Positions 10,161 through 21,824 of a DNA stretch of 64,000 nucleotides are shown in pieces. The stretch covers positions 434,001 through 498,000 of the forward strand of contig JAUZTG010000041.1 of NCBI GenBank assembly GCA_030734395.1, written 5' to 3'. The translations under genes were made by a program, and so were the position numbers. Positions within the stretch are counted from its first letter, which is position 1; every line of letters begins with the position of its first letter. Under the pieces are notes generated by a model. It was not told the DNA's origin, searched no databases, and saw only the letters and a list, made by a program, of their open reading frames with translations. The stretch is from Sarocladium kiliense. Its lineage: Eukaryota > Ascomycota > Sordariomycetes > Hypocreales > Sarocladiaceae.

Positions 10161-11911
10161 TCAGTTGGCCATGATGCTTCGACCCCCATCCCTCGTCACC
10201 CGTCTCCGCACCCGAACCTTGAGAACGCCGTTGCCTAGTCTCACGGGTTCCTTCTGGCCTCTTGGGAAGTTCCGAGATGGTGCACCAGTCTTCAGGCCGA
10301 TGACGGCGCTGGGGGCAAACATTAATGCCTCCCCGGTGCGCAGAGCGACAATCTTGGAGAACAAGTCCTTCGCTAGATCACCGCCGTTGAGGCGGAGTGC
10401 GTGAACACCCACATAGCCATCATCATCGTTTTCTGAGTCTTCTGGCGTGTCTGCAGAAGTGCTGAACGCCGAAGCACCAGCGAGGTGTTTCTTCAACGTA
10501 TCCAGCCAATCCGGTGACGTGAACCGATGCACAATTGTGACGGAGCAGAGATCGAGCAACTTCGGGGAAATTGTCGGTTCTTGGGTGGATATGATGATGC
10601 GAGCGCCGAGATGGCGCTGCAAACGGATGGTGGCGAGGAGTGCCTCCGTGAGGGTTTGGCATTCGGCGCTGTCGGTCATGTATTTGTGTGCTTCGTCGAG
10701 TGCAACTACGCGACCGATGTTGCTGCTTTGTTCGAGGAAGAGGTGCAGACAGATGTTGAACAGGGAGCAAGCCGCTTCGGCGGTCACGCATGGGCAGCTC
10801 AGGTCAATAATGGTGAGCTGACCCGCCTGGAATGTTCGTGTCAGTACTGCATGTATAGAAGTGAGGTCCTCGACGTACCTTTGGTGCCCAGTTGTTTCCC
10901 TTTGCCTTGCTTGAAGTCATCAACTGCGATTCCTTCTTGTTCCGAAACATGTCATAGGCCTTGGCCTCGTTCTTCACCATGAAGCTCTCAAGGGTGTCGA
11001 GACGCTGCTGCAGTGGTCCAAGTTGCGCTTCCGTGAGGTTCTCCTTGTCGAGCTCCTGTTTGAACAGAGTGTAGGAGAATCTCTGGCCAGTACGTTGCTG
11101 GTGGATGCGCAAGTCGCGGAGAATGCGGATGACCACGTTGAGGTACAAAGGCATGCTACCCTTTGTGGAGCTGACGGCCATCATCTCGAGCATGCGGGAG
11201 GTATCAAGGTCGGACTCTTTGATGCGAAGCTCTTCAACAGTGACGTTCTTGAGTCCGCTGTAGATCCTCTGGGCAAATATGTTAGCTCTGGTCGTGAGTT
11301 CGGAGCCCGTTCTTGAGACCTACCTTGATGTTACCGATGTTGGTCGGAGGACAGAGAACTCTGACTTTGACATCTCGACTGGAAGAGAGGTGAGCGGCTT
11401 CACAAGGTGAGCCACCAGTGTCAGAGGCAAAGGCATCATAGTGGAACACAATGCCGGTGAGTGGCCGAGGGAGCACGTTCGCGACAGAAGACGTAAGACA
11501 GTTCTCCAGCATACAGCTCAAGGTGTGACTCTTCCCAGAGCCCTGACTCCCACAGATGAAAGCACTCGAGGGAGCAGCAATATTGTAGAAGATGCGCGGG
11601 TCGAGTGTGTTTGAGTTTGAAGGGCCTCTGCTCACATCGCCTGCAAGAAGGCCATATTGAGCGAAGGGGAACGTGCCTATCGTGCAGGTATTCTGGGTAC
11701 GAACCCGCACAGCATTGGTGAAGAGCGGCGCCGTCTCGATTTCACTGACCTCATCAGTGCCGTGTGAGGTCTCGAGCAGGCGCAGGTGAGATTCAAGATC
11801 CAGTGCATCTGCATCGGAGGAAGTGGTTTCAGGCTCGCTCTCGGAGGAAGAGTACTCCGAGCCAGATGAGCTTGTGGGGGACTCATCGTCGCCCGAATGA
11901 ACCGGAGACAT
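10161..11911 (-). CDS. HerA/FtsK-like P-loop ATPase
   Basis: Three exons, 11911-11324, 11268-10879 and 10826-10161, about 547 residues, all joins in phase 0. Residues 1-45 are a disordered Ser/Glu/Asp-rich tail. Then comes Walker A GSQGSGKS (about 121-128), a helical middle (about 200-325), Walker B VVALDE with AHKYM just after it (Asp370, Glu371), and a STQEP sensor-like stretch. The VALDEAHKY plus STQEP pattern is typical of the HerA/FtsK superfamily, whose members form hexameric DNA-translocating or conformational motors. Fungal members are mostly annotated as hypothetical. There is no signal peptide or membrane segment. The adjacent AAA+ ATPase on the opposite strand is the only contextual clue. 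The cellular role is not known to me. Confidence 0.75.
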
Positions 11912-13144
11912 CGTGTATACCCTTGAAGATCGTCAATGGTCCTGTGAAAGGCAAGAAAGAGAAGCAGCGGGTGAGTCTTACTCCATGGCCGAAGAAGGAG
12001 AACTGGGTTTGAATGGCTGGAAGCATGACAACGAGGGAGAGCGTGTCAACTGCTATGAATCATCCCATTATTCACGCGTCTTGATGTCGCGTCTGTCCAC
12101 GTTGATTTGATCACCCTGCGCTACTCGCATCATTCACCAGGTGCAAGCATCTGCGGGTGGCCGACCACATCAAAGTCATCAAAGCTGCGGCTTGATTCAT
12201 TTCAGGGGTCCAGCGATGTGGATTGGCCCCATGCGACGGAGGCTCCACCTCTTTCCACATGGCAGCGGCTGCCGTGGGGTCCTCTCCTACCGAGCTACCC
12301 TGTACTGGCTTTGACCCTGACCACCTGGAAAGATATTGGGATGCCTCGTAGACAACTTGTTTCAACGATGGACTTGTGGATCATCAGAAAACTGTAGAGC
12401 TTCATTCTCACTATATATTCTATACGCACTGTCGTCTTTTGGACAGGAGGCATGTTGCGTTCCTGGCTCGTGAACAAATGATAATGTTAAAGCAGTAAAA
12501 CCACAACTCGGTATTTCATAAGAACATGTAGCAAGAAACCAAGCCTACGACATTTTGGTGGAAGAATGATGAAGACGTTTCGTTCCTTTACACGGAATCC
12601 AACCCGGCCAGTAACTTCTTGCCTTCGTACGTGCATGAATAGCTTGTTGAAAGCAGCCTCAGAGGACCACGATGAGGCCATGTGCCGATCCGAGTCATTC
12701 TCGGCATGTCCTCACCAGCCGAGACATCGCAAAAAGTCCCGCGAAGAATAGGCAGCCAAGAGCGGAGGGCAGCTCTCCCTTCGTCTGGTGGCATTCCAGC
12801 CTTATCGATCACCCGCGAGGCGTGTCACTCCCATTCCGACCATGAGATTGTTTAGGTGGGGAGAGTAGCTGAAGGCGAGAGATGGATACGAAAATCATCA
12901 AACAGACTGTTCTTTCTTTTCTCTATTACTCAATTACCAATAATGACAGAATTATCTCGTCCTCCGATATGTCCCGGACATCGTAATGAGCGTCTGACCA
13001 TATGATCGTAAGGTGTAGATGAACATGAAGTCAACCCCTCATCATCCATCAAAAAAGATGAAGCAATCCGTAAACGCCGCCAATGCTATTATCCTTTGCG
13101 TCTAAGTGTGATCCGAACCCTTTTCACGCCAAAAAAACCACAGC
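11912..13144. other. intergenic, no recognisable gene
   Basis: About 1.2 kb between the HerA-like gene (start side) and the 3' end of the secreted-protein gene. Short open frames of 60-96 codons occur on both strands, with no family resemblance and no consistent splice chain. The region beside 11912 should hold the ATPase promoter. Mild AT enrichment is seen around 12380-12560 and 12890-12960. Confidence 0.45.
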
Positions 13145-13711
13145 TCATAGCACAGCGCTGATGTGCTCAATGGGTGCCTTGACGGTAACCTTCTTGCAGG
13201 TCACGGTGCGCGAAGAGTAGATCTCACCAATCTGCCAGTCCTTGTTCTGGTACTTCTTCTCTTTGCAATCGAGCTTCAGCTTCGCACCGCCCTCAGCCCA
13301 GAAACGACCACCCTCCTCAGCGCAACCCCAAGTCTGGTTGACCTTGAGCTCGCCGGTGGGGCGGTTGAAGGTGAAAGAGGCGGCATCGCCGGGGTGCTTG
13401 CCGGGGACCTTGCAGTCGTACACAAGGTCGCCGTAGAAGAAGTCGCTGAGTTGGGAGGAGGCGGCGGTGCAGACCGGCTTGTAGTTGAGGGCTGGGTTGG
13501 AGAGGGTGAAGTTGACGTAGCCCCATGAGTTTTGGTGGGCGGGAGTGGTGAAGATGTAGGACGCGTGATAGTCGAAATTCTCGACCTTCCAGCTGGAGAC
13601 CTTCTGGCCAGCAGCCATGCAGCTGGGTTGCTTGTTGCCGTACGAGGCGCTGGGGTTTGGCAGGCCGAGGGCAGTGCCCGTGAGGAGGAGTGTGGCGAGG
13701 AAGGAGACCAT
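13145..13711 (-). CDS. small secreted protein, AA1-like (Alt a 1/PevD1-type) domain candidate
   Basis: Single exon, 188 residues, from the ATG at 13711. The first 16-18 residues are a clear signal peptide (MVSFLATLLLTGTALG). The mature part has six or more cysteines, several N-glycosylation sites (NFT, NQT), a WGYVNFTLSNPA segment and alternating beta-type hydrophobicity. This fits small beta-rich fungal secreted proteins of the AA1-like group, whose members include allergens and effectors; I am confident of secretion and only moderately confident of family. The frame stays open upstream to 13912, but the signal peptide fixes the start at 13711. A TATAAAAC box on the minus strand lies near 13867-13876, about 160 bases upstream, which suits a strongly transcribed secreted-protein gene. 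Confidence 0.75.
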   Translation of the reverse strand: MVSFLATLLLTGTALGLPNPSASYGNKQPSCMAAGQKVSSWKVENFDYHASYIFTTPAHQNSWGYVNFTLSNPALNYKPVCTAASSQLSDFFYGDLVYDCKVPGKHPGDAASFTFNRPTGELKVNQTWGCAEEGGRFWAEGGAKLKLDCKEKKYQNKDWQIGEIYSSRTVTCKKVTVKAPIEHISAVL

Positions 13712-16352
13712 CTTGTCAGTTGGTGTTTGGTTGATGTTTGAGGTGTTGAAGATGGAGCGTGGCGAGAGATGCTTGATATGTGAGAGCGGGTGTATGTGAA
13801 TGCTCGTGTGGGTGTGGAGTGCTTGAGTACTCAGGGAATGAGACAAGATTGTCGGTGGTGGCGACCCTGTTTTATAGATCATCTCATGATGGATTAAGTC
13901 GCTTAAATGCAACGAGGCGAGATCACATGGAGTGCAAGAATAGTGTCATCGGTCAATCCAGGCTGTAGCCCGTACACAATGGCTCTATCAATCCGGGCCG
14001 GTGCCTTTGGTGCAACATGCACGGTCGCGGTTGACATGACGTACAAAGAATCGCTTCAACGCCTCGTATTCTCCCAGAGCGGCTAACTCACAGGGCCCGG
14101 AAGGTATCGTGGACAAGGTTACATCGACATGTGGGCGACAGTGAACCGGGACCCAGCCTCTGCAAAGTCCCTTGCTGCAAAGATCCCCTCCCCAATTGCT
14201 ATTTTCTGACCTGCCAGCGCAGCAGGACTCAACGTAGAGTCGCTGTTTGTACGACTGAACTCCACTTGGGAGTCTAGGCTGGGATGTCTCGGAGAGGAAC
14301 TAGCGGTGACATGGAGCGATGGGGAGAAGAGAGGAGAGTGCTGAGCTGAGCTAGCTGGCAATAGTCATATTGAGAGCGCAACTATGCACAGCGGGTGCCC
14401 AAGCCTGGAGCCTGGAGGCAGGATGCCGAAATGGCCGGCCAAGAATAGGCATATGCAAGAAATTTGTTTGGTCGGCAGGGGGGATCGGCGGGAGGCGAAG
14501 GCGGGGGCTCGTATTGCTAGCGATCGGCTTGGTCACGAGAGGCGTTTGGTGGCTGGGCTGTATAGTAGATGGCTTCGAGACTGCGCTCGATACTGAACAA
14601 GCGAACAGAGAAGAAGTATTCTACTCTGTGGTCTGGCCATTCGGCGAACGGACCACGTCGCATTGGCATTGAGCTCAACATCGCTGTCTGTTTGCCAGCA
14701 CAGACCTGACATTCCGGTGACAACTCCACCGTGTATACACCATCCATGTCATAAGCCGGGACTTGCTCCAGACTAAGGCTGGCTGCCGCTCCGGACGCAC
14801 CTTGGCGATTCAATGATCAATACCCGTGCTGCTGCGATATGGCGAGCTCGTCCAAACAGTCTTCGCCCATTCACTTGCCCGTATTAATCCTCGTCGGCTC
14901 TTATCCCGAATACAAAGCAGGCTTTCTACTCATGGCGACTGCGAGACACCAGCTAATTGGATAATTCAAGAAGGTCGGATTGCGCTCCTCTCAAGCGAGC
15001 CTTTCCGATCCCTGGTAGGAGACCCTGGATATGGAGCCGGCTTGGCGCAACCGTCAGGGGTGCGTGCTCTCCCTCGGCAGAGCTTTAGAGTTACAACATG
15101 TGTCTGTCCGTCTGCCTGCTCAAAGTAAACGTTGTGACGTTGAACTCGCCGGTCTCTCGGGTCAATTGTCAGCTTCAAGTTCGCCATACTTCCAACGGCG
15201 CCTGCCGCAGCCTCAACTCTTGCACCACCCACCGCACTACTGGGAACCTCCGGGTCTGTCTGGCGGTCTAAGCACTACACAGCCAAGATCTATTTTTTTA
15301 ACATGCGATCACACGTAGGACAAAGTCCACCGTCGTCCTGGAAAGCTTTTCAGTCGTTGGGAGAGAAGGTGGCGCATGCCAGATGCAGTGCACCGTTCGT
15401 TCTGGGATGCTCACCACATCTGCCTACAGACACGGGATGTGGGAACTCGGAACGATGCGTGAATGTCTTGGAAGCCCACAACAGATGCCGAGAATTATGG
15501 GAAGATGTTCAGAAATCTCGCATTGAATAGGAAGTCCGCCCGACGCAGACATCACACGATGACGTGCCTATCCGTTGCGCGAGGGTCTATACGAGGCTCG
15601 GTCGAGATCCACCAGGTCGTTAGCACGGGGGCTTGGTCTCCGACCGATCTAGGCCTCGATTATTTCCAGAAGCTCAGAACGCACAGCCTCGTCAATACTG
15701 CTCATACCGACTGGCCAGCAGTTGCGCACCAGGACCCTTGCTGCTCCGACAACGGCACTATCCCGTCGCACGTGGCAGCCTTATGTAGCACGCCGGCCGT
15801 TTCTCGCACAAAGTGAGCTTACCAGTTGGAAGCCTAAAGTTCGAGGCAACGTTGAGTTTGCTGCTCAGCTTTGGAGTCACACAGGACTTTCCAGGGTGTC
15901 GGTGAAGGCCTCGTAGTCTGTTGCCTTGTGCGACCGGTGGCGCCGAGAGGTTGCTTGGAGACTGTTAGAATCGCGACCATGAACCTCTACGCTGACGAGA
16001 GACAAAGAGTTGCAGATCGTTGGAAGCATTCATCGTACAGAACAATTGCAAGGCGAATCATCTTGTGGACAGAACAGCTGCGGAATAATGAGACGGATTG
16101 GCAGTCAAGCATTGTGAAGAAACGCAGGAGACGAGCGGACGGCATGATCACCGAGATACTCAGTAAGATATGAGCCGGATCAATTGAGGATAGGGGCATA
16201 GAATAGGTGACTGTATGGGTACATATCTTAGGGTAAGTTAGCCCGTCTCCAAACAGCCTTATACCAAGTCAGATTCCGAGTTATGCCATCATAATAGCTT
16301 CCACGAGGCTCTATTTGATGATGCCAACCCCGTGGTATGCCCTTGCAACCCC
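13712..16352. other. 2.6-kb gene-poor interval
   Basis: After the promoter of the secreted-protein gene there is no recognisable gene up to the 3' end of the permease. Open frames of 60-117 codons are scattered on both strands, for example 14517-14813 minus, 14966-15232 minus and 15979-16173 plus. None has a domain, a signal peptide or a persuasive intron chain. Base composition is like the coding neighbourhood rather than AT-rich, so this is not a RIP block. It could hide a decayed gene or a long non-coding transcript. Confidence 0.4.
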
Positions 16353-18120
16353 TCAAACCTTGTGTTCTCGGTGTTCCTGATCCTCCTGGATAACTGCGGC
16401 CTTCTCTGCACCAGCGCCATGGAACGGATCAACCGCCGTAGTCCTGAACTTGCGCGCACTGACCCCGGTTTCGAACAGCACATCTAGCTCTCCATACGTT
16501 CTACCCTTGGGCTCTGGGAGCCTCACAAATGCCCAGCAGAAGCACAAGAAGCAGGTGCCTGCCCAGAAGAAACCGGTCTTGCCTCTCCAATCCCAAGCCG
16601 TGGGGTTCAGCATGTAGGGAAACACGATGCCATTGACGATCGAGAACATGTTGTAGAGATTTCGGGCGAGAACGACGCTCTTGGCGCGGAGACGTGTCGA
16701 AGATAGCTCCGAGACGAGGGAGTACACGACTGGACCAACGGTGGAGTCATACAAGAAGGTGTAAACGAGGAGCATGGAGCCAGTGGCCCATGATGCAGCC
16801 TCGTTGTTCTGGGGTGCCAGGCTGATGAAGCCGACGACCATGAGACACGTAAAGAGAGTTGCAAGGCCTCCAACGAACAGAGTACGTCGTCCGATATGGA
16901 TCATAAGAGTCCAGGAGAGGAAGGTCCCGAGCAGACCGAGGCCATACTGCGCAAGAGACATGTTGAATGACATGGTCTGAGGGAGACCGGCTTGAATGTA
17001 GAAATATGTGCTGCAACAACAATTAGCGACGTTTCATATTGCATTCCGTACCAACGGAACACGTTGACTTACCTATAACCCATCAAACCAGCTCCGCACA
17101 GGTTCTGGGAAGCCCAAGTGAAGCACACGATCTCCGTTCGCCGAAGATTGGCACCCTTAAAGCAATCCAAATATGACGTGCCGGACTCCAATTCGCGCTC
17201 GAGCTCGTTGGTATGAACCATCATGGCAACAGTCTCATCCTCACTGAGCTTCTCATTGACTCCAGCCAAGCGACGGACTGCCTTCTTGGCGTCTTCAATG
17301 CGGCCTTGACGGACAAGCCACCAAGGGCTCTCCGGGGCAAGGTAGGTGCCAATGATCAGAGGGATTGGCCAGACCCATTGAAGGCCAAACGGGATCCGGT
17401 AAGCCCATTGGTCGGATCGGTCGACGAGAGCGCGGAGAACACCTGATGCGATGAACTGGCCCATGACCCAGCAGGCATTGACGTATGTAGTGAGATATGC
17501 CTAGAGCATTTTAGTTGAAAGATCCATTGTGAAGCTGTGAGGTCGTTTTAACATACCCTGAGGACAGTCGGACAAACTTCAGAGGCATATGTGACTGACA
17601 GCGTCTGGAAAACACCAAGCGGCATCCCCAACATCAACTCGCCAATCAACAACGTTTTCTTGTCGGGCGCGAAGAACAAGATGGAGATGAATCCGATAGT
17701 CAGAAGGAGTGAGGCAAGCATGACTTTGCGATATCCGTAGCGATCGGCGACAATGCCGTTGATGAAGAGACCAATGATCTGGCCCGCGTTCATAGCATTG
17801 GACAATCCACTCTGCCACTGCGCACTCAACTCATACGATCCGTCAGGCTGGAGATCACCGTATTTCTTCTGAAACGCTGGAAAGCCGTAGAACGAGCCCA
17901 TCAACACCACGTCGTAGCCTTCCATGACAAGGGCTGTCGAGAAGAGGATAGACCAGCCGATGGCACGAGGGTATTGCTTGATGCCCTCGAGGAGGGACAT
18001 CGTGTGCTCTTTCTCCGTAGCAGCTTGGGCATCAGTGATAGTCCCGAGATCGGTATGCCGGTTTGTGGCTGCGTCAATGGCAGCGACTGGCGCGCCGGCA
18101 TCTTCTGGGTTGCCCTTCAT
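16353..18120 (-). CDS. MFS sugar transporter, maltose/alpha-glucoside:H+ symporter type
   Basis: Three exons, 18120-17557, 17500-17073 and 17010-16353, 549 residues. Introns are 56 and 62 nt, with donors GTATGT and GTAAGT. About twelve membrane segments follow a 40-residue hydrophilic N terminus. Sugar-porter signatures seen: EGYDVVLMGSFYG in TM1, DRYGYRK after TM2, APESPWWLVRQGR after TM6, and PEPKGRTYGELD after TM12. Family knowledge: this set with the EGYD start is typical of Mal31/Mph-type and fungal MalP-type permeases taking up maltose, isomaltose, panose or related oligosaccharides at the plasma membrane. It is divergent from a Zn2Cys6 regulator, the arrangement found in yeast and Aspergillus maltose loci, although no alpha-glucosidase gene lies in this window. 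Induction by alpha-glucosides is inferred. Confidence 0.88.
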
Positions 18121-18881
18121 CCTGGCGACGAAGCTTGGCCTGGGTAGGTCAAAGAGATGTAATGTTCAGATACAAGGAATAGAGAAGCTGGGAACAATGC
18201 GACTTGAGGACAGTGAGGGCAGGGTACTCCCAGCGAGGAAGGCCGTTTAAGTACAACGGCACTTACATGCGGAAACTCAATCCAAGCTTTAAGCCAAGCT
18301 ATGTTCCCCTCAAAGCATGGTCAAGTCCCCACGGGGTAGGGATGCTCCTAGCTCACTCCCGGTAAATAAGGTCCTTCTCTTGTCTGAAACCTTCAGGGCA
18401 AGCCACTTACACCCGGGCCGATGACGGGCATTTCCACTCTTTGGCTGAAAGCTTCTTGTGGGTTCACCTGGGGGGGAGCTGTTCCAACTACGGTAAAGCC
18501 GCAGGTCAGAACAAGGTGCGCTGCATGAAGTGTTCGATAGTCGATCGCAATGATCCGAGGCCAACCCCCTCATTCTCCGCATTCAAATGTCAGAACTCCA
18601 GCTTTGCCAAGGAGCTGGGCTCGAATAGCTTCGGTCTCATTTCGACGGCGAATTACGGAATGTGGTTTAGTCTCGGTCGCTTGGGATCTGGGGGGGATCC
18701 TCTGCCGTGCATGACGGAGAAGCTTCTTCTCCATATAGTGGAGTCTCCGCAATGCGCCCACGGAGTCTGCGATAAGTCGGGGTTCCTGAAAAAGCGCGTG
18801 TCTTTCCTTTTCCTGATGACTACGGGGATTTGCCTGAAACAGCATCTATTCAGAATGTTGAGCTTGTAGCATTATCGCAAA
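18121..18881. promoter_or_regulatory. divergent control region, permease / Zn2Cys6 regulator
   Basis: The 760-base spacer must carry both promoters. An inverted pair CGG-N5-CCG lies at 18491-18501 and a direct pair CGG-N7-CGG at 18646-18658. Both are CGG-triplet arrangements of the kind bound by Zn2Cys6 dimers. Known AmyR/MalR-type sites usually have N8 or N9 direct spacing, so these are candidates only. A short tract of seven Gs occurs at 18469-18475. Confidence 0.4.
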
Positions 18882-20831
18882 ATGCACAAGCTGCAGGTGT
18901 TCACTTCGTCAAAGGGACAGACGCTCCAACCAGCGCTGGGCCAAGCTTGCGACCAATGCCGGAAGCGCAAGAGTCGCTGCAACCGCGCGCATCCTTGCGT
19001 TCACTGCCAGAAAACGGGGCAGATATGCTCGTATGTGCAAGCACCGAGGACACGAGGCCGGAAACCGCGGAAGAGAAGTGTCGACGGGGAGTTGTCGCAA
19101 CAGGATGGATCTGTGGAGGTCACTGCTTTGTGGACAGACACCTTGCCTGACCTGACATCTTTCACGATGCCGGCTTCAAAGGTAATGGAAGACCAGCAAC
19201 TTCCTCTGACGCCGGCGTCAGCCTTGGACTGGCAGACTCCATGTTATGCCTCGACTCCTCTTCTGCCTCCAGACTCTATCAAGCCATCCACCTCACATGA
19301 TAACACATGGCTTACCCCAAATGTTGTCGAAAGGCCTGCCCAGCTGATAGGCCGCGACTGCTTTCTCCCTTACGTTCATCTATATTTCGAGCGCCTGTAT
19401 GCCGTATTTCCCATAGTCGATAAGGCGCAACTTCTGGAAATCCTCGAACCACCAGAGCTGCATTCGCAACCATTGCCACCGAGCCTGTACACATTTCTCA
19501 CAGCGCTATCAGCTCTTGTCATCGTACAACTGAATCTCGGCCAAGAAGAAGTAGCTTCGGCAGCATTCAACTCCTTAGAGCTGAGCTCCGGGACATGCTC
19601 GATCCCAGCGACAACATTATCTCCAGAACTACTCGTCTCGCAGTGTCTCGAGACCAGGAGAAACGAAGGATTCATTGAGAATGCGGATGAATGGACTATA
19701 CTGACATCTTTCTTCCTCTTTGGGTATTATGGCAATTGCGACCAATCACGGTCGGCATGGTACTATCTCCGGGAAGCCATCGGATTCGCGCAAAGCCTGG
19801 GTCTTGATGATCCGGATACATACTTGATGCTCGATCCGAAGACTGGACAGAGATGGCGATTATTATTTTGGCTTTTATTCGTGACGGAAAGGTAGGTCGA
19901 GTTCCAGCTCCCGCGATTTGTTCGTGCTTTTCGCTGACCTTCACAGAGCATATGCCCTCCAGCATCGGAGCCGAGTCATGCTCCAAGGCTCCATTGGTCT
20001 CCCACACGTCTTCGAATCAGCTGAACCCAAACTCATGTACGGCTTCGTCACATTAGCGCGTGTGTTCTCGACTGTCGACAATGCATTCATCACAGCCTGG
20101 CGAAGCCAAAACACACCACTGCTGGCTCATACACCCACCAACGCCAATCTGGCCTTGCGTAAGCTACTCAAGGAAGATGCTGAAGTGAACGCCTTGGAAG
20201 CAGGGGAAATGAATGAGGCACAAAGACTCGATATCCTTGTCACACAGCAGTGGCTCAAGACAATAGCGTGGCAACTGCAGTGCAGCATGGACTCATCCAA
20301 TCGGGCGCATGCATTGGAGTCTGCATGTGGGAGTCGAGCTAACACGCGGGACTCGATTTGTGTGATTGAGGCGTCGAAGAGCCTCCTCGACATTGTTCAC
20401 TCGGCGAGCGCCTCATCGCTAGAAGTTCACGGGATCGGCATGGTAAGTGCTGAACTATTCGTCCATTGGGCCCAGCTGACAGGACCCAGGAACAAAAAGT
20501 GTCAGACGTGGCAAATTGTCTCTGCGACGTACTCGAGACATCAGACGAACCCGAGGTGATAATCGAGTTTTTCTCAACACAGGACTTTTTGCATCAGTTT
20601 ATGGTCTTTCTCGCCGACTTTCGTCGACGCGAGTCACAGTATCTACAGCCATTACTCCAGAGGGCTTCCCGGAGTCTCTCGAGCTTTGTCGAGCCGCATA
20701 GACCACTTCTGCTGGATGATGGACCAGAAGCAGATTGGATGAAAGCTGAGACAAATGGAGATCAAACTGTAGAGAATCGCGTGTCAGATGGCATGGATTT
20801 GGGGATGTATAATTATGTAGAACGGGCTTAA
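18882..20831 (+). CDS. Zn2Cys6 transcription factor, maltose/amylolytic activator-like
   Basis: Three exons, 18882-19891, 19947-20442 and 20490-20831, about 615 residues. The last acceptor is the second of two nearby AGs (CCCAG before 20490); using the first breaks the frame. The zinc cluster C-X2-C-X6-C-X5-C-X2-C-X6-C lies at about residues 23-49, followed by a basic linker (RGRKPRKR). A fungal-specific transcription factor domain spans about residues 150-450, with a YVHLYFERLYAVFPIVDK segment typical of MalR/AmyR-like and other sugar regulators. Its divergent partner is an alpha-glucoside permease, which supports a role in alpha-glucoside induction; this is inference from family plus context. 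Predicted to be nuclear on induction. Confidence 0.85.
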
Positions 20832-21012
20832 TTATCGAAGTTATTTGATCAAGGCCTGAGTAGATCAGTTCACAACCCCAAGCATCGGCGCAAATCATTG
20901 AAGTCTGGCGCCAGGCCAATGAATAGCCCGGTTGTTCCCTATCTCCAACATGTATGGAAATACATTACATGAGCCTTTCCGTGTCCTCGTACTAAAAAAT
21001 AAAAGAAAGACA

Positions 21013-21824
21013 TTATTTAACGCCCCATTTCGACTTCGACTTTCTGACTTGCTTGTGCCGCGCCTCGTAGCTCCCCAGGTCATCACCGTCCTCGTCCCTT
21101 GGTGGCCAAGTATCCACGCGATACCCACGAGCACCGTCGTCTTCGTAGCGATGAAGAGCTTGCCGACCTTGTCGATCCATTGGCACCACGGGCGCTCTGT
21201 GGAAGGCATTTGGCCTACCTTCCGGGTGGTAAACGACCCCAGCTACGCCGTAGGTGCGACCAGTCCTCTCGTCAATCGGCACGATGGCTCGGTACGGCCC
21301 TGGATCGTTCAACTCGCTCCGAGCGACCCGGGCTCTGTCACCGTAGTGGACCGTTTCTCTTCCTTGAACCTTCTTCACGCTAGCACTCGGTTTGTCGAAG
21401 TTCATGCGAGTAGCGATGGGAACCTCGGAGAACTGTCGATGTTCATCATGTCTCCGTTCGTACCCGTCAAACAATGCGCCCTCGCGCCCGGCATTGCGAT
21501 AAAGATGCGGATAACCGTCTGACTCTCTTTTCATTTGAAGGTTGCCAGCCTGTCGAACTTGCGCCTCTACTATCCTTGCTGGGATGGCCCCTCGTGGTGT
21601 CCAGTATTGCTAGTCAACAGGTTCAAATTAGCTTCATAACATAGTGAGTGGGGTATAATGAATGGAAATGTAGAGGGAAGATCAAAGTAAAGTAAGATCA
21701 TGTCGTAAATAGTGCGTAATAAGGCGGGAAAGGGGGAAGGGGAAAGGGCGCCGCATCATACTGTGTTGTCATTGTCGTCATCCGAATTCCGTCTTTGCTT
21801 GTTTGACTTCCCAAACAGGCCCAT
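21013..21824 (-). CDS. hypothetical protein, charged, 219 aa
   Basis: Two exons, 21824-21762 (21 codons) and 21609-21013, joined by a 152-nt intron (donor GTATGA, acceptor GACTAG) to give about 219 residues. The spliced N terminus begins MGLFGKSNKQRRN. The rest is rich in Arg/Asp/Glu/Tyr with no membrane segment or recognised domain. It contains GAIPARIVEAQVRQAGNL, which looks helical, and ends in a basic KSKSKW stretch. The intact frame, clean splice sites and polar composition make a real gene likely. The downstream neighbour is the alpha-glucoside regulator (convergent), and upstream is the DUF3632-like gene (divergent). I do not recognise a function. Confidence 0.65.
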
